This document shows positions 23,011-35,365 of a stretch of 64,000 nucleotides of DNA, piece by piece; position 1 is the first letter of the stretch, and each line of letters opens with the position of its first letter. Source of the DNA: Rhizophagus clarus (taxonomy: Eukaryota > Glomeromycota > Glomeromycetes > Glomerales > Glomeraceae); NCBI GenBank assembly GCA_015698045.1, contig BLAL01000215.1, positions 1,798,001-1,862,000 of the forward strand, read 5' to 3'. The notes under the pieces are model-generated. The model searched no databases, had not been told where the DNA came from, and saw only the letters and a list, made by a program, of their open reading frames with translations. The translations under genes and the position numbers were made by a program.

Positions 23011-24010
23011 ATATATTGATATACCAACAATTATCAGTAGAACACTGGCTCTAAAGATGTAAACCATCCTTTTATAGAGACTTTTATTGTTAATTTTGTC
23101 ATGATAAAATAGATAAAACAGTTCTACACCTAATCAATTATCTGCACACCTTACATTTAAGACAACAGATTTTCATGTTACTTAAAGAATTTCTCAATAC
23201 TACTCTCTCACAATATTCAGATCTTTTGTCAACCAAACTTTTGATTAATCAAGCAATAGATCAACTAATTAGAACTATAACATTCTCTCTAGTTTTCATT
23301 GATTTACTCATCTGTGCAATCACTGAAAAAATAGACATAATTTTATTTACAAAAATATGACAACAGTTTGATATGACCTCTCGACATACTACTCTTTTCT
23401 GTACTAAGCTATTGATCAAATTAGTTTGGTTGTTTAAGACGATTATATGATGTCAATGATGCAATCACATTATCATGTAGAAATAAAGTCAAGATATATC
23501 TTCAAAGAACAAATTCTTTTCTTCTCCAGCTCATGTCTTCACAAGACTCCAGTCTTCCTCAAACTCTGTCAATGACACAGTCCCAGATAGCTCAATTCTC
23601 AATGATTTGTATATAGAACTACCATTGAAACTTTCTATTATATCAAGAAAAGAAAGATTTTTGAAAGTTCTAGAACTTACATTTATACAAATGCAGGTAT
23701 TGATACATTCAGGTATCTCATTTTTGTGGGTATACAAGAAGTTATCAGGGTATTATAATGTTAATCTATTAAGAAATTTAGATGATTTATTGTTAATTAG
23801 TAGTTAATTGATGGTTTTGAAGTTTATATTTATATTTAATTAGTTAATTTATTTTGATAATTTATGGATTTTGTTTAGTTTAGTTTTGTTTATTTAATTT
23901 ATATTATAGAATTCTTTATGTATGTTTAAATTTCCTTTTCATTTGGTTAACATTCATAGGTTACACTTGGTTGAGCTGGGAGTGTTATATTATGTTATAT
24001 ATAATATCTT
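23011..24010 (+). other. Unidentified decayed sequence
   Basis: This region is less AT-rich than its neighbours and has many short frames and no long one. It ends with GGGAGTGTTATATTATG, a TGTTATAT..ATATAACA inverted pair, an AATAAA and a poly(A) run at 24,040. It may be the 3' end of a dead retroelement. I recognise no protein domain. Confidence 0.3.
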
Positions 24011-24019
24011 TTGATATTT

Positions 24020-24832
24020 TACAATAAATATAACATAATCTTTAAATTAAAAAAAAAAAAAATATATATATATAAAAATAATTTTAAATATAAGTATACC
24101 AGTAACATTATAAAAAAGAAAAAAAAAGTTAATAATAACTTAATTAATTAATGAAAAACACCTCTCCAACTTTCCTTTATCTTAATTCCAAAATCCAGTT
24201 ATACTTTTTATCTGGTAACACTATAAAAAAGAAAAAATAAATAAATAATTAATTAATTAATTAAAAAAATAATAAAAGCTGCCTTTTCATCTGGTAACAT
24301 TACAAAAAGAAAAAAAAGTTAATTAAATAAAAAAAACAATGAAAAATATTTCTCCCAATTCTTCCTTACCTTAATTCCAAAAGTCTGGTTATATTTTTCA
24401 TCTAGTAATACTATACAAATAAAAAAAAATAATTAATTAAATAAAAAAAATAAAAAAATACTTTTTCAACTCTCTCTTACTTTAATTTTAAAAGTCTGAT
24501 CATGTTTTTCATCTAGCAACACTACAAAAAAAGAAAAAAAAAGTTAATAACTTTAATTAAAAAAAACTAACAAAAAACACCTCTCCAACCCTTTTTTACC
24601 TTAATTTTAAAAGTCTGGTTATACTTTTCATCTGGTAATATTACAGAAAAAAAAATTTTTTTTAGATCAGATATTCAGATTATCTGATTAGATTGGCAAA
24701 TCACATGACTTTACCTTTATACCGAATAATTCACTATACTATACTGAATAATTCATTATAGCATTAACAAATTTTTTATAATGAAGATCTGATTGGCCTG
24801 GATACTAACTTCGTTATATTGAGGTGTGACTG
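24020..24832 (-). mobile_element. Mariner-type end plus micro-exon-like array 6
   Basis: The right end, read inwards, starts CAGTCACACCTCAATATAAC beside TA (24,833-24,834), a Tc1/mariner-like end. A matching end (CACTCACTCACCTCTCAATA) lies at 33,975. The left end is not found. The interior 24,100-24,660 is a decayed copy of array 2. Confidence 0.5.
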
Positions 24833-24839
24833 TATAATT

Positions 24840-26176
24840 TTTATATTAATTAGATATTGATTTATATCAAATAATAACTGATGTATATAGATATAAATAC
24901 TTATAAAAAACTTTTTTTTGCTAATAAAGTTGCTTCCAATATTATAAATGGATTTGCATGTTATAATGAATTACACATATTCTAAAAATATTATATAAAT
25001 TTAACCTATAATTAATTATATATTTTAAATAATTTTATATGCTATAATAAACATTAAATTTTTTAGTTTCAATGTATCTTAGAAGGTTAAATAAACTTGT
25101 TTCCCATCTTTGTAAATATAAAATTTTAAATTTTCAGTATAAACAGATACAATTCATGATAATATTTTTATTTAAAATTCAAAATCAGTATCCGACACAA
25201 ATCAACACTTAATATATAATATATATACTACAATATATATATTTATTTTAATTGTTTAATTAAAATTTTAATATTTTTTATTGTAGCAATTGGAATTTAA
25301 AATTCAGTATATAAAAAAAAAAACAAAAGACCAACTGGATAAAGTTTAGTAATCTGAATTTTATTCAATTAATCTTTTATTTGATATTGTTTAACTAGTG
25401 AAAAATCTTGTTTAATTGACTTTGATTTTATTGTAAATTTAATATTACAATTAAGATGATTCGTTTAAGTTTAAAATATTTAGTTAAAGACTTTTTCCAG
25501 TTACTTAAAATATAAGTTTATATTTTTGCACATATTATTAAAATCGAGAATAAGAAAAAATTCAGGTTCGCTTTATATTTTGAAGATTAAATTGAATGCA
25601 AAAGAATTTTTATTAAAAACTTAAATACAGAATAATAGGTTAACGTATAACTGATAACGCAACATTAATATATTTCTTTGGTATATTTATTTGGTGATCT
25701 ATCCGTTTTTTTTATATATATGATCGTTTTTAACCAATTTTTGAGTTCTGTGTATCGTTTTCGTTTCATTTTTATTTTTAAAGGTAGTGTAAATACATAG
25801 TAAATGTACGTAAATCAGAAGAGAAATCACTATAGTAAGCCCGGAGCCCCGGACAAATCTAAGAGTTTGCCTAAGATTTATTTATTGAGGGTAAGAGTTA
25901 TCGACAAGAGTTGCCTAAGAACTTTTTTCGCGTTACAAAATTGATATGAACGTCAAGTCACATGAACATACAAAAAAGTCGCGTCTCTGCGTGTTGATGA
26001 CGTAACAACAAAAACACAGTAAGTGACATTAATAAAAGCTTATCGAAAATATTTGTTTACTCTTATCTGCAATTAAGGTATTTTTTTTTTTTTAAAAAAA
26101 AACAAAAAAGAAAAGAATGCAAACTTGCAAATTTTAACTTCATTATATTTCTTTATAGCTTCTTTGCTCATTAAAA
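24840..26176. other. AT-rich intergenic region upstream of the kinesin gene
   Basis: No gene is seen. A CRE-like TGACGTAA lies at 25,998-26,005, about 180 bp before the kinesin start codon, in a GC-richer stretch (25,830-26,030) likely to be the core promoter region. Confidence 0.4.
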
Positions 26177-28632
26177 ATGGATATGTCTTTCGGCAGTGAA
26201 AGTGGTTTGGAGAGAGCAAGGAAACGCAGAAGAAGTAATGGTAATGAGAATATAGCGAGAAATGGCGAAAAAGAAATTAACATTCAAGTTGTTGTGCGTT
26301 GCAGGTATTTATTTTATTTTATTTATTTATTTTATTAATGTTCTACAAAAGTCGTTACGTAATAAGATAAATCAAATAGAGGCCGTATTGACCGTGAAAT
26401 CGCTGCGAACTCGCCAGTCATTATTAAAACTACTCCTCGCGAAATTTACGTGAAACAGTCGCCAGCGGACAAAACATATACATTTGACAAGGTTTATGGA
26501 CCGGAAGCAGATCAAGCTAAGATTTTTGATCATATAGTTGTCCCTATATTACATGAAGTTAAAGCGGGTTACAATTGCACTCTGTTTGCCTACGGGCAAA
26601 CTTCAACTGGCAAAACGTATACAATGGAAGGTGACTTAAACACTACAGATGGTTCAATAAATAAAGACGCTGGTATTATTCCACGCACCCTCTTCAGTCT
26701 TTTTCGGGATTTGGAAGCAGAAACTCAAGACTTCTCAGTCAAGGTCTCTTATATTGAACTTTATAATGAAGATCTTAAAGATCTGCTTTCTTCTACTGAT
26801 GACCCACGAAAGTTGAAGATTCAGGACGAAGGAACTAAAAAAGGCATACTTACAGGTCATGAGGAAGTACTTGTTAAGAATGCAGCTGATGGAATACGAG
26901 CCTTGAAGCAAGGCTCTATTAAACGACATGCTTCTCAAACTAATTACAATAAAAATTCAAGGTATCATAGAAAATAACGTTTTTTACAATAATTAGATTC
27001 GTTTTTACTAACATAATTCCTCTTTTATTACTCTCAGTCGTTCGCATTCCGTATTCTCCATCACAGTTCACATTAAAGAGACAATGCCAGACGGAGAAGA
27101 CTTGCTTAAGGTCGGAAAACTTAATTTAGTAGATTTGGCGGGATCGGAGTGTATTGGTCGAACAGGAGCTGAAAACAACAGGGCGAAAGAAGCTGGAAAT
27201 ATAAACAAAAGCTTATTAACATTAGGTCGGTGTATAAATGCCCTTAATGAACGTTGCTTGCATATTCCTTTCAGGTATATATATATATACATATATCAAA
27301 TTTGTAATCAACATTCTTTTAAGCAATAATTTATTACTACTTTTTTTTTATGAAATTAGAGAAAGCAAATTGACTCGTCTTTTGCAAGATTCCCTGGGAG
27401 GAAAAACCAAAACGTGCATAATTGCTACAATATCCCCAGCGAAATTGAGTTACGAGGAGACTATATCAACACTAGATTATGCTCATCGGGCAAAGAACAT
27501 TCGTAACAAGCCTGTTGCTAATCAACGTGTTACGAAGAAGGCCCTGATCAAAGAGTATATTAGTGAAATTGAACGTCTAAAAATGGATTTGCAAGTACGA
27601 TTCAAAAGTTTAAGAAGTTAAATAATCTCATTACATTTTGTAAACATTGATTACATAAATATATATATATATATACGTGTATGTATAGGCTGCTCGAGAG
27701 AAAAATGGCTTTTATATGACACATGAATCATATCAATCACTAATAGAAGAGAATCGAAGTCGAAAAGACGAGAATGAAGATTTACGAAGAGTAAACGAAA
27801 GTCTAATGGTAAAAGTTCAGGAATTATGCAAAGAAAATACTATGCTTGAAAGTTCACGTAATGAACTGGAAAACAAATGTACTAAGGTTAGAAAATAGCT
27901 TTATTATATAATTTTATTCAATTTTCCACTGTAAATGCTTATGGAAATTTGTTATTGCATCAAGATGCAAATTTATCAAACCAAGATCGATGAACAAATT
28001 TCTTCCGTAGTAACCGAAACGCAGGGTCATGTTGACTCTCAAAATCAAGCCATCTCTGCTTGTCAAAATATTGTTAAGGAAGTAACTGATACAGAGGTAA
28101 TTTATATTATTGCAATTATTTCTTGGTTTGAAATTGGAATTCTTACCTATATTTTTAGATTCGTCGCCTCAAGGAACATAACGCGTTGTTGACTAAGATT
28201 ATAGAAGAAGCAAACTCCAGGATGGTTCTTATGAGAGAAGAATTACTGACAAATATTTCAACGTATATTTCAACGAATCTTAATAACTTTACTAATGTTC
28301 AAGCTGAAAGCTTAAAGAGCTCTTTTGGAAAAGTACATGATTCGATTAAAGAAAACGTAGATTATATCCTTTTTTTTCTGTTGGAACAAATATGTAGGTT
28401 CAGTACAAATGTTCTGTTATGCTTAACCTTAAAAATACCTATTGGATTGTGTAGAGAAGCTAATATCACGGCTCTTGAGGGTATGATGACATCCAATACT
28501 AAATACTTTAACAACTTAAAGGTAAAGAATTTATTTAATAGCTTAATGTCATGCTCAAAATGTGTCTTGATCCTGTAAAACCATTAACAATCCGAGAAAC
28601 TATTTTTAGGTAAAACTGGACAAAAAAAAATT
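26177..28632 (+). CDS. bimC: Kinesin-5 (BimC/Eg5 family) motor, short, nine exons
   Basis: This is a plus-end-directed microtubule motor of the mitotic spindle by family. Exons: 26,177-26,304, 26,380-26,961, 27,038-27,274, 27,360-27,594, 27,689-27,886, 27,965-28,096, 28,159-28,363, 28,439-28,521 and 28,610-28,632. Motor landmarks are [11 protein letters not shown], the P-loop GQTSTGKT, switch I NSSRSHS, switch [25 protein letters not shown] and the neck region [13 protein letters not shown]. Stalk pieces follow ([29 protein letters not shown]). Introns are GT-AG of 62-94 bp except 28,364-28,438, a candidate AT-AC intron. The protein is only about 608 residues, against about 1,000 for most kinesin-5, and lacks the BimC-box tail. 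The frame stops just after a run of nine A at 28,622; the next frame stays open for about 15 more codons. It may be a short paralogue or a 3'-truncated copy. Confidence 0.88.
28364..28438 (+). other. Candidate U12-type AT-AC intron in the kinesin-5 gene
   Basis: The donor ATATCCTTT matches the U12 consensus. TGCTTAACC (28,420-28,428) fits the U12 branch site, with the branch A 12-13 nt before the terminal AC. Joining 28,363 to 28,439 keeps frame: [21 protein letters not shown]. The intron is 75 nt and stop-free in frame. No GT-AG pair keeps both ENVD and ITALEG in frame by eye. Confidence 0.7.
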
Positions 28633-28903
28633 TTAGATTCTCTACAAAATTTACAAAATTTTCAGTTGAAACGATAGTCTGGCATTTTTTTATGCAAATA
28701 TTTATGATCTTGTATTACAAAAATAAAACATCTTATGAGTTGGCCCACTCTAAGCGTATTACTATGTTTTATAAAAGCTGTAAATATGATGATTATCATA
28801 CAATGCAGCAGGTTTCTTTGAATCATATAATGAGGCTAGTCAATTTCATGTTAATGTGCACACATTTTTGATTTATTAAATATTTCTAAAAAAGTTAAAT
28901 AAT

Positions 28904-28911
28904 TCACGTGA
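28904..28911. promoter_or_regulatory. TCACGTGA palindrome upstream of PEX11
   Basis: This is an E-box/CACGTG-core palindrome 134 bp before the chosen PEX11 start. The same octamer lies upstream of the WD40 gene. Binding by a bHLH factor is inferred. Confidence 0.45.
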
Positions 28912-29044
28912 TGGCTACTTTTAGTCAATCCACATATCTAGTGACTAATCGCATATGCAATATTCATCTCATCAGTTGATCTGTATCACTCACGAATTAA
29001 ATAAAAGAATAAAAATTCTCTTTTATACTACTGTTAATGCAGTC

Positions 29045-29977
29045 ATGCCAATTCGACAAATATTTCTTCATCCAACTGTTGACCGTTCTCTAAAGTATTC
29101 CTCCACGACAGTGGGTCGTGATAAGGTTTATAGAGCTGTTCAATATTTTGCACGCTTTTTGGCTTGGTATCTTAAGCGTCAAGGCTATGATAAAGAGACA
29201 ATTCAACGGTTCGCTAATTTGAAAAGTACATTAGGGCTTTCAAGAAAACGTATGTTTTATGACGTAATTTCAATGCTCTTACACTATTAAATAGTTTATT
29301 AAGTTTAAATTTTAAATAAAAAGTTATGAGACTTGGAAAACCAATGGAACATTTACAGCATGCTACAAAAGCTCTTAATGTTAGCGACAGTTTCGCTAAA
29401 TATATTACTATAGGTCGACAGCTTGGCTATGCTGTCTATCTATTTTGGGATACCTTTAGCTGGGTAGGTTAATTAGAATTATTCATTTATTTTAGTCAAT
29501 TCATTGATTTTTAATCTTACTTTTAACATACTGTAGGTCCACAGCGCTGGAGTATACAAGTTCCAGCAAATAAAAAGAATAAATGATAATGCTTATAAGG
29601 CTTGGCTTACAGGACTTATATTCTCAATTATTCATGGTTTATACAAATTGCATCAAACCAGTTCTCAACGTAGCTTTTTGATAAGCAAAGCGGAAACCAG
29701 CGAACATTTGGAAGATAATGTAACACGTAATAGGTATGAATACATCTTTAACAACCAATTTTTGTCTATCATAAAGTATACTCATGAACTTTTTTTTTCA
29801 AATAGAGAACGAAAAGCCGCTATTAGACAACTTATTCAAGATTTACTCGATTTAACTATCCCAGCTACAGCGCTAGGATATCTTCGTCTCGAAGATGGGT
29901 TGGTTGGTCTTACTGGTTTTATTTCTTCCATTATGGGTGCTCAGTCACAATGGAAAAAAGTTAATGGGCCAAAGTAA
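29045..29977 (+). CDS. PEX11: Peroxisomal membrane protein PEX11
   Basis: PEX11 proteins tubulate the peroxisomal membrane and promote peroxisome division. Four exons (29,045-29,249, 29,324-29,463, 29,537-29,733, 29,806-29,977) give a 237-residue protein, the usual size. Family features are VGRDKVYRAVQYFARFLAWYL near the N-terminus, the LGLSRKLMRLGKPMEHLQ stretch across the first exon joint, ITIGRQLGYAVYLFWDTFSWVHSAGV, and a C-terminal LRLEDGLVGLTGFISSIMG segment that fits a membrane helix. Introns are 72-74 bp GT-AG; the third (29,734-29,805) is 72 nt and stop-free, so its retention would add 24 residues. The start at 29,045 is chosen because conserved sequence begins there; an in-frame ATG exists at 28,955. 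Confidence 0.92.
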
Positions 29978-30323
29978 ACAATATCAAAAAACTTAAATAT
30001 AAATATTTAAATATTTATTAGTTTTGTGAAAATATGAAAATAAAAATTCGAAGAAAGCATTAAAAATCCACAATTAAGTGGATCTATCTATGAAATAATG
30101 TATTAACCATTTTTGGACACCATTTTTATATAATTACTATTGAATTTTGTTTAGCTTATGTAAGTTTCACAACTTTTGCATGTTTGCAAGCCAGACTTGC
30201 AGTTAGCTATTTTGTAGTACGGAAGTTCTTGCAGCCATGCTGGCAAATTATACTCAGTATTTCCTAAAAAGTTATCGAATGATGGTTGTAATGATGTGCT
30301 ACCAAATTCAGATCAAACTTTCA

Positions 30324-30331
30324 TCACGTGA
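30324..30331. promoter_or_regulatory. TCACGTGA palindrome upstream of the WD40 gene
   Basis: It lies 94 bp before ATG 30,425 (115 bp before ATG 30,446), at a distance similar to that of the site before PEX11. Confidence 0.45.
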
Positions 30332-32045
<1,714 letters not shown>

Positions 32046-32974
32046 AATAGAACATTCATATTTTGTTCCTTTTTACTTAAACATAGATTTTATAACCGGT
32101 ATATTATTAAGTATTATACCGACAAAAGTAGTATTTCTTTTATGGAGTATCACCTTAATCTTGTAATTAACTGTTTGTTACACGTTTTTTCTTGCTTTAA
32201 TGCAAATATTAAACAAAAATGGAATTTTAGAAATTATATCAAATTTCCGCCGTAATTTCAGTTGCAGACGTGTGAAATAACCCACAACAAAAAAATGTCA
32301 TGAAATCACGTGAATAATTCTTGGCATCAAAATTATGTCACATGGTTCACTTAATTAATTTCTTTTTAAGCAATTTCGTGAAGTTTTGTCGATAAAGTTT
32401 TTTATGAATAATTCAAGATGATTAATCCAGGATTGATACAAAATGCCTGATTTACATTACTCACGGCATATATTTCTACCTTAAGATTTTCAACCGTAAG
32501 TGTAGAGTATCTGTGTGGTAAGTAATAGTCAAACCTCTCAACTACTTTTGATATAAGAGATAATTTCAGCAAAAATTGAAATGAAAGAATTTTCGGCACA
32601 AAATTCTGTTTGTCCAACTGCATTAAGAAGTGACAAATAATTATATAATCTTTCATCTCAATATTTATATACCAACTTATAACTTTGTATTTATTTGAAA
32701 ATAAGTAATTCCTAAAAATAAGCAACTTCTGAAGTTATTTAATAGCAACATTTTGTAAATTCAAGAATCAAGAATGTATTTTTTATTAAAAAAAATTGTG
32801 GTATATCACATATTAATTACTTGCATTACCATTATAACAATATAATAACATATTCTGCCAATATATCAAAAAATGCAAAATTGTAATTAGAATGATATCT
32901 GATATATTCAAAAATCAAGAATAAAGATTATAAATACAATATATTCAAAAAAATAAGAATAGAAAACCATATAA
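32046..32974. other. Intergenic, no gene seen
   Basis: This AT-rich stretch follows the WD40 gene. It contains another TCACGTGA at 32,306-32,313 and one open minus-strand frame (32,402-32,725) with no recognisable motif, which I do not call. Confidence 0.5.
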
Positions 32975-33143
32975 GGGCAGTGATATATATTAGCTAATGT
33001 TTTAAAGGGATGGATGGTAAGCAAAAATCCTAGATTACACAATTTTTAAAAAAATATGATTGGTTGCATATGACCAAAATATCTTACTTGAAAATAGGTA
33101 AGCATTTATAATAAAAAATATTAGCTAATATATATTATTATCC
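32975..33143. mobile_element. 169-bp PIF-like MITE, copy 1
   Basis: The ends GGGCAGTGATATATATTAGC and GGATAATAATATATATTAGC (reverse complement of the right end) are inverted. The target duplication is TAA at 32,972-32,974 and 33,144-33,146. The same family is at 45,611. Confidence 0.8.
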
Positions 33144-33146
33144 TAA

Positions 33147-33970
33147 CTAATAAGATAAATATATAGGAATAAAAAAATAAAAAGTTAATATATATCAATT
33201 AGTAAAAAAAACTGAATATATTAATATTAAATAAATTTGATAAATGTATATTTTTTAGTATGATTTTAGAAAAATAGATGATTACCTTATATGCATAAAT
33301 TTGTTTTCTAATACATTTTATTATTTTTTATTGAATTGAAAAGGATTTGTTACTTTTTAAGTTACACAAAACTTTAGTTTAGCTGATGGTTTTGATAAAG
33401 CTTCAATAATATCAAATTTATATTTATTATTATTCAATTCTAAGTAAAAGAATCTTTATTTAAATTTGATAATTGTTTATTATTTAATCAAAAGATTCTT
33501 GAATCTAAAAAATATTAATATTAATAAATAAATAATTAAAATAACTAATTTTTTTTTTTTATTTATTATCAATATGATGGATTGTACTTGATAATACAAA
33601 TGTTAAGAAATACATTAAAATCTACATAAATATAGATTATCAATAAAATATTTCTCTATTAACTATATTATCTATGCTACTGCTCCTAAAGGAATACAGC
33701 TGACTAGTCATCATGAATCAATGGTAATATAAGTCTCAAAAAACTTAAAAATTTGACCAATAACCACCCATATTAAAATACCCATCTATCCATACTATAT
33801 TTCTTAGTGTAATTAATTTAATTATGCTATTATACTGGATGTAATAAGCCGTAATAATTACAGTCTCAAATTTTAAAAATGCTGATATGCCATAATTAAA
33901 TTATTCTGTCATATTAATTATGGCAGTACAATTAAAATTATGGCTGATCATATGATTTTTAAAAAAACCA
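33147..33970. other. AT-rich stretch, nothing recognised
   Basis: There are no long frames. The region 33,800-33,950 has several TAATTATGGC/GCCATAATTA motifs in both orientations, perhaps an eroded MITE. Confidence 0.35.
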
Positions 33971-33974
33971 AATA

Positions 33975-34900
33975 CACTCACTCACCTCTCAATATAACAA
34001 AGTGTTCAAACCTTCATTATAAAAAATTTGTTAATATTATAACGAATTATTCAGTAAATTTTTCAGTATAAGGTATCGGTCATGTAATTTGCTAAACTGA
34101 TTTACCTGATTGATAATCAAAAAAAATTTTTTTTCCTGTTATATAAAACAGTTTTTTTAAACTGTTTATTTTATTTTTATTTTTTTTTCTTTAGTATGAT
34201 TTATGGACTTGCAATATAGGAACGGACCTTTTAGCATGGCTCCTGGAGGTAATATGAGGGAGGAAAGAGGAAATATTAAAGTTTTTTTAATATAATAACG
34301 TTAATTAATGTTCTTTTCTTTTCTTTTTTGTAGAAACAGACCTTTTGGCACAGCTCCTGGAGGTAATGTAAAGGAGAGAAAAGGATTATTAATGATTTTT
34401 TAATATAAAAATGTTAATTAACATTCTTTTCTTTTTTTTTTGTAGGAACGGACCTTTTGGCATGGCTCCTGGAGGTAATGTGAGGAAGGAAAGGGGATAT
34501 ATTAATGTTTTTTTAATATAAGAACGTTAACTAATGTTCTTTTCTTTCTTTTTTGTAAGAATGAACCTTTAGCATAGTTCCTGAAAGTAATGTGGGAGAG
34601 GGAAGGGAAATATTAATGTTTTTTGATATAAGAAAGTTATCTAACGTTCTTTTCTTTTCTTTTTTATAGGAACAGACCTTTCAGCACAGCTTCTAGAGGT
34701 AATGTGAGAGAGGAAAAGGGAAATATTAATGCTTTTTTAATATAAAAACGTTTACTAATGTTTTTTAACTTTTTTCTTATAGATATTGGACTGTAACTCA
34801 GAATTAAAGATGATGGGTATGACTTTAAAACAGAGAAAGCAGGATATTATTTTTTATATATATAAGAATGTTTACTAACTTTACTTTTGTAGAAAATTTG
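33975..34900 (+). mobile_element. Mariner-type end with micro-exon-like array 7
   Basis: TA at 33,973-33,974 precedes CACTCACTCACCTCTCAATA, related to the right end of the 24,020-24,832 element, followed by a shared stretch of about 150 bp. From 34,196 to 34,790, 112-114 bp units read TTTTTGTAG/GAACGGACCTTTTGGC..CTCCTGGAG/GTAATGTGAG with an AGAACGTTA-ACT-AATGTTCT palindrome in each spacer. The far end is not identified. Confidence 0.55.
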
Positions 34901-35193
34901 AATAAACATAAATCTTCAATATAAAAAAAAGCTGTAAAATTTAAAATTTTAAATAAAGTGTTTATTAGTAAATTGCGTCAGATATGTCAGGATAAATAAT
35001 TATGTTAGTACAAATTAATTACATCAGTACAAATTAATTATGTCAGTAAAATTTAATTACATTATGTCAATACACAATTCAGCATTGTGCCGTAATATTA
35101 CGCTTATACCTACTTAATACACTGCTTAAACCTTTAATCTTATTATTATCTTTAGTTTCCACAAATTTTAATTTTTTCTTCTGAAAATCTATA

Positions 35194-35201
35194 TCACGTG
35201 A
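35194..35201. promoter_or_regulatory. TCACGTGA palindrome, context unknown
   Basis: This is a fourth copy of the octamer in the window, left of the dead LINE. No intact gene is adjacent, so it may be chance or part of the LINE 3' region. Confidence 0.2.
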
Positions 35202-35365
35202 TTGTTCTAATTTAATTTGATAAACATTACAGTATTCCTAAATCAAATATTTAAACTGAAGAATTAATGTATCAATGACTTCTCTTATGATCTTATATTT
35301 ACTTTATTCAGGAATCTTTAAATCTTTTAAAAATTCGCTGAAACTTTTAGGTATGATCCCTTTAA

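Noticed and set aside
23607..23807. Small open frame in the 23 kb region
   Set aside because: No motif, overlapped by an equally long opposite frame, in decayed sequence.
23982..24034. A solo LTR (TGTTATAT..ATATAACA)
   Set aside because: Only about 50 bp long, with no target duplication or second copy seen.
28364..28453. A GT-AG intron in this part of the kinesin gene
   Set aside because: Candidate donors (GTAGAT at 28,357) and acceptors (TGTAG) give wrong phase or delete the conserved ENVD. The AT-AC solution fits frame exactly.
32402..32725. A 107-codon minus-strand frame after the WD40 gene
   Set aside because: No recognisable domain, no intron or promoter context; could be chance.
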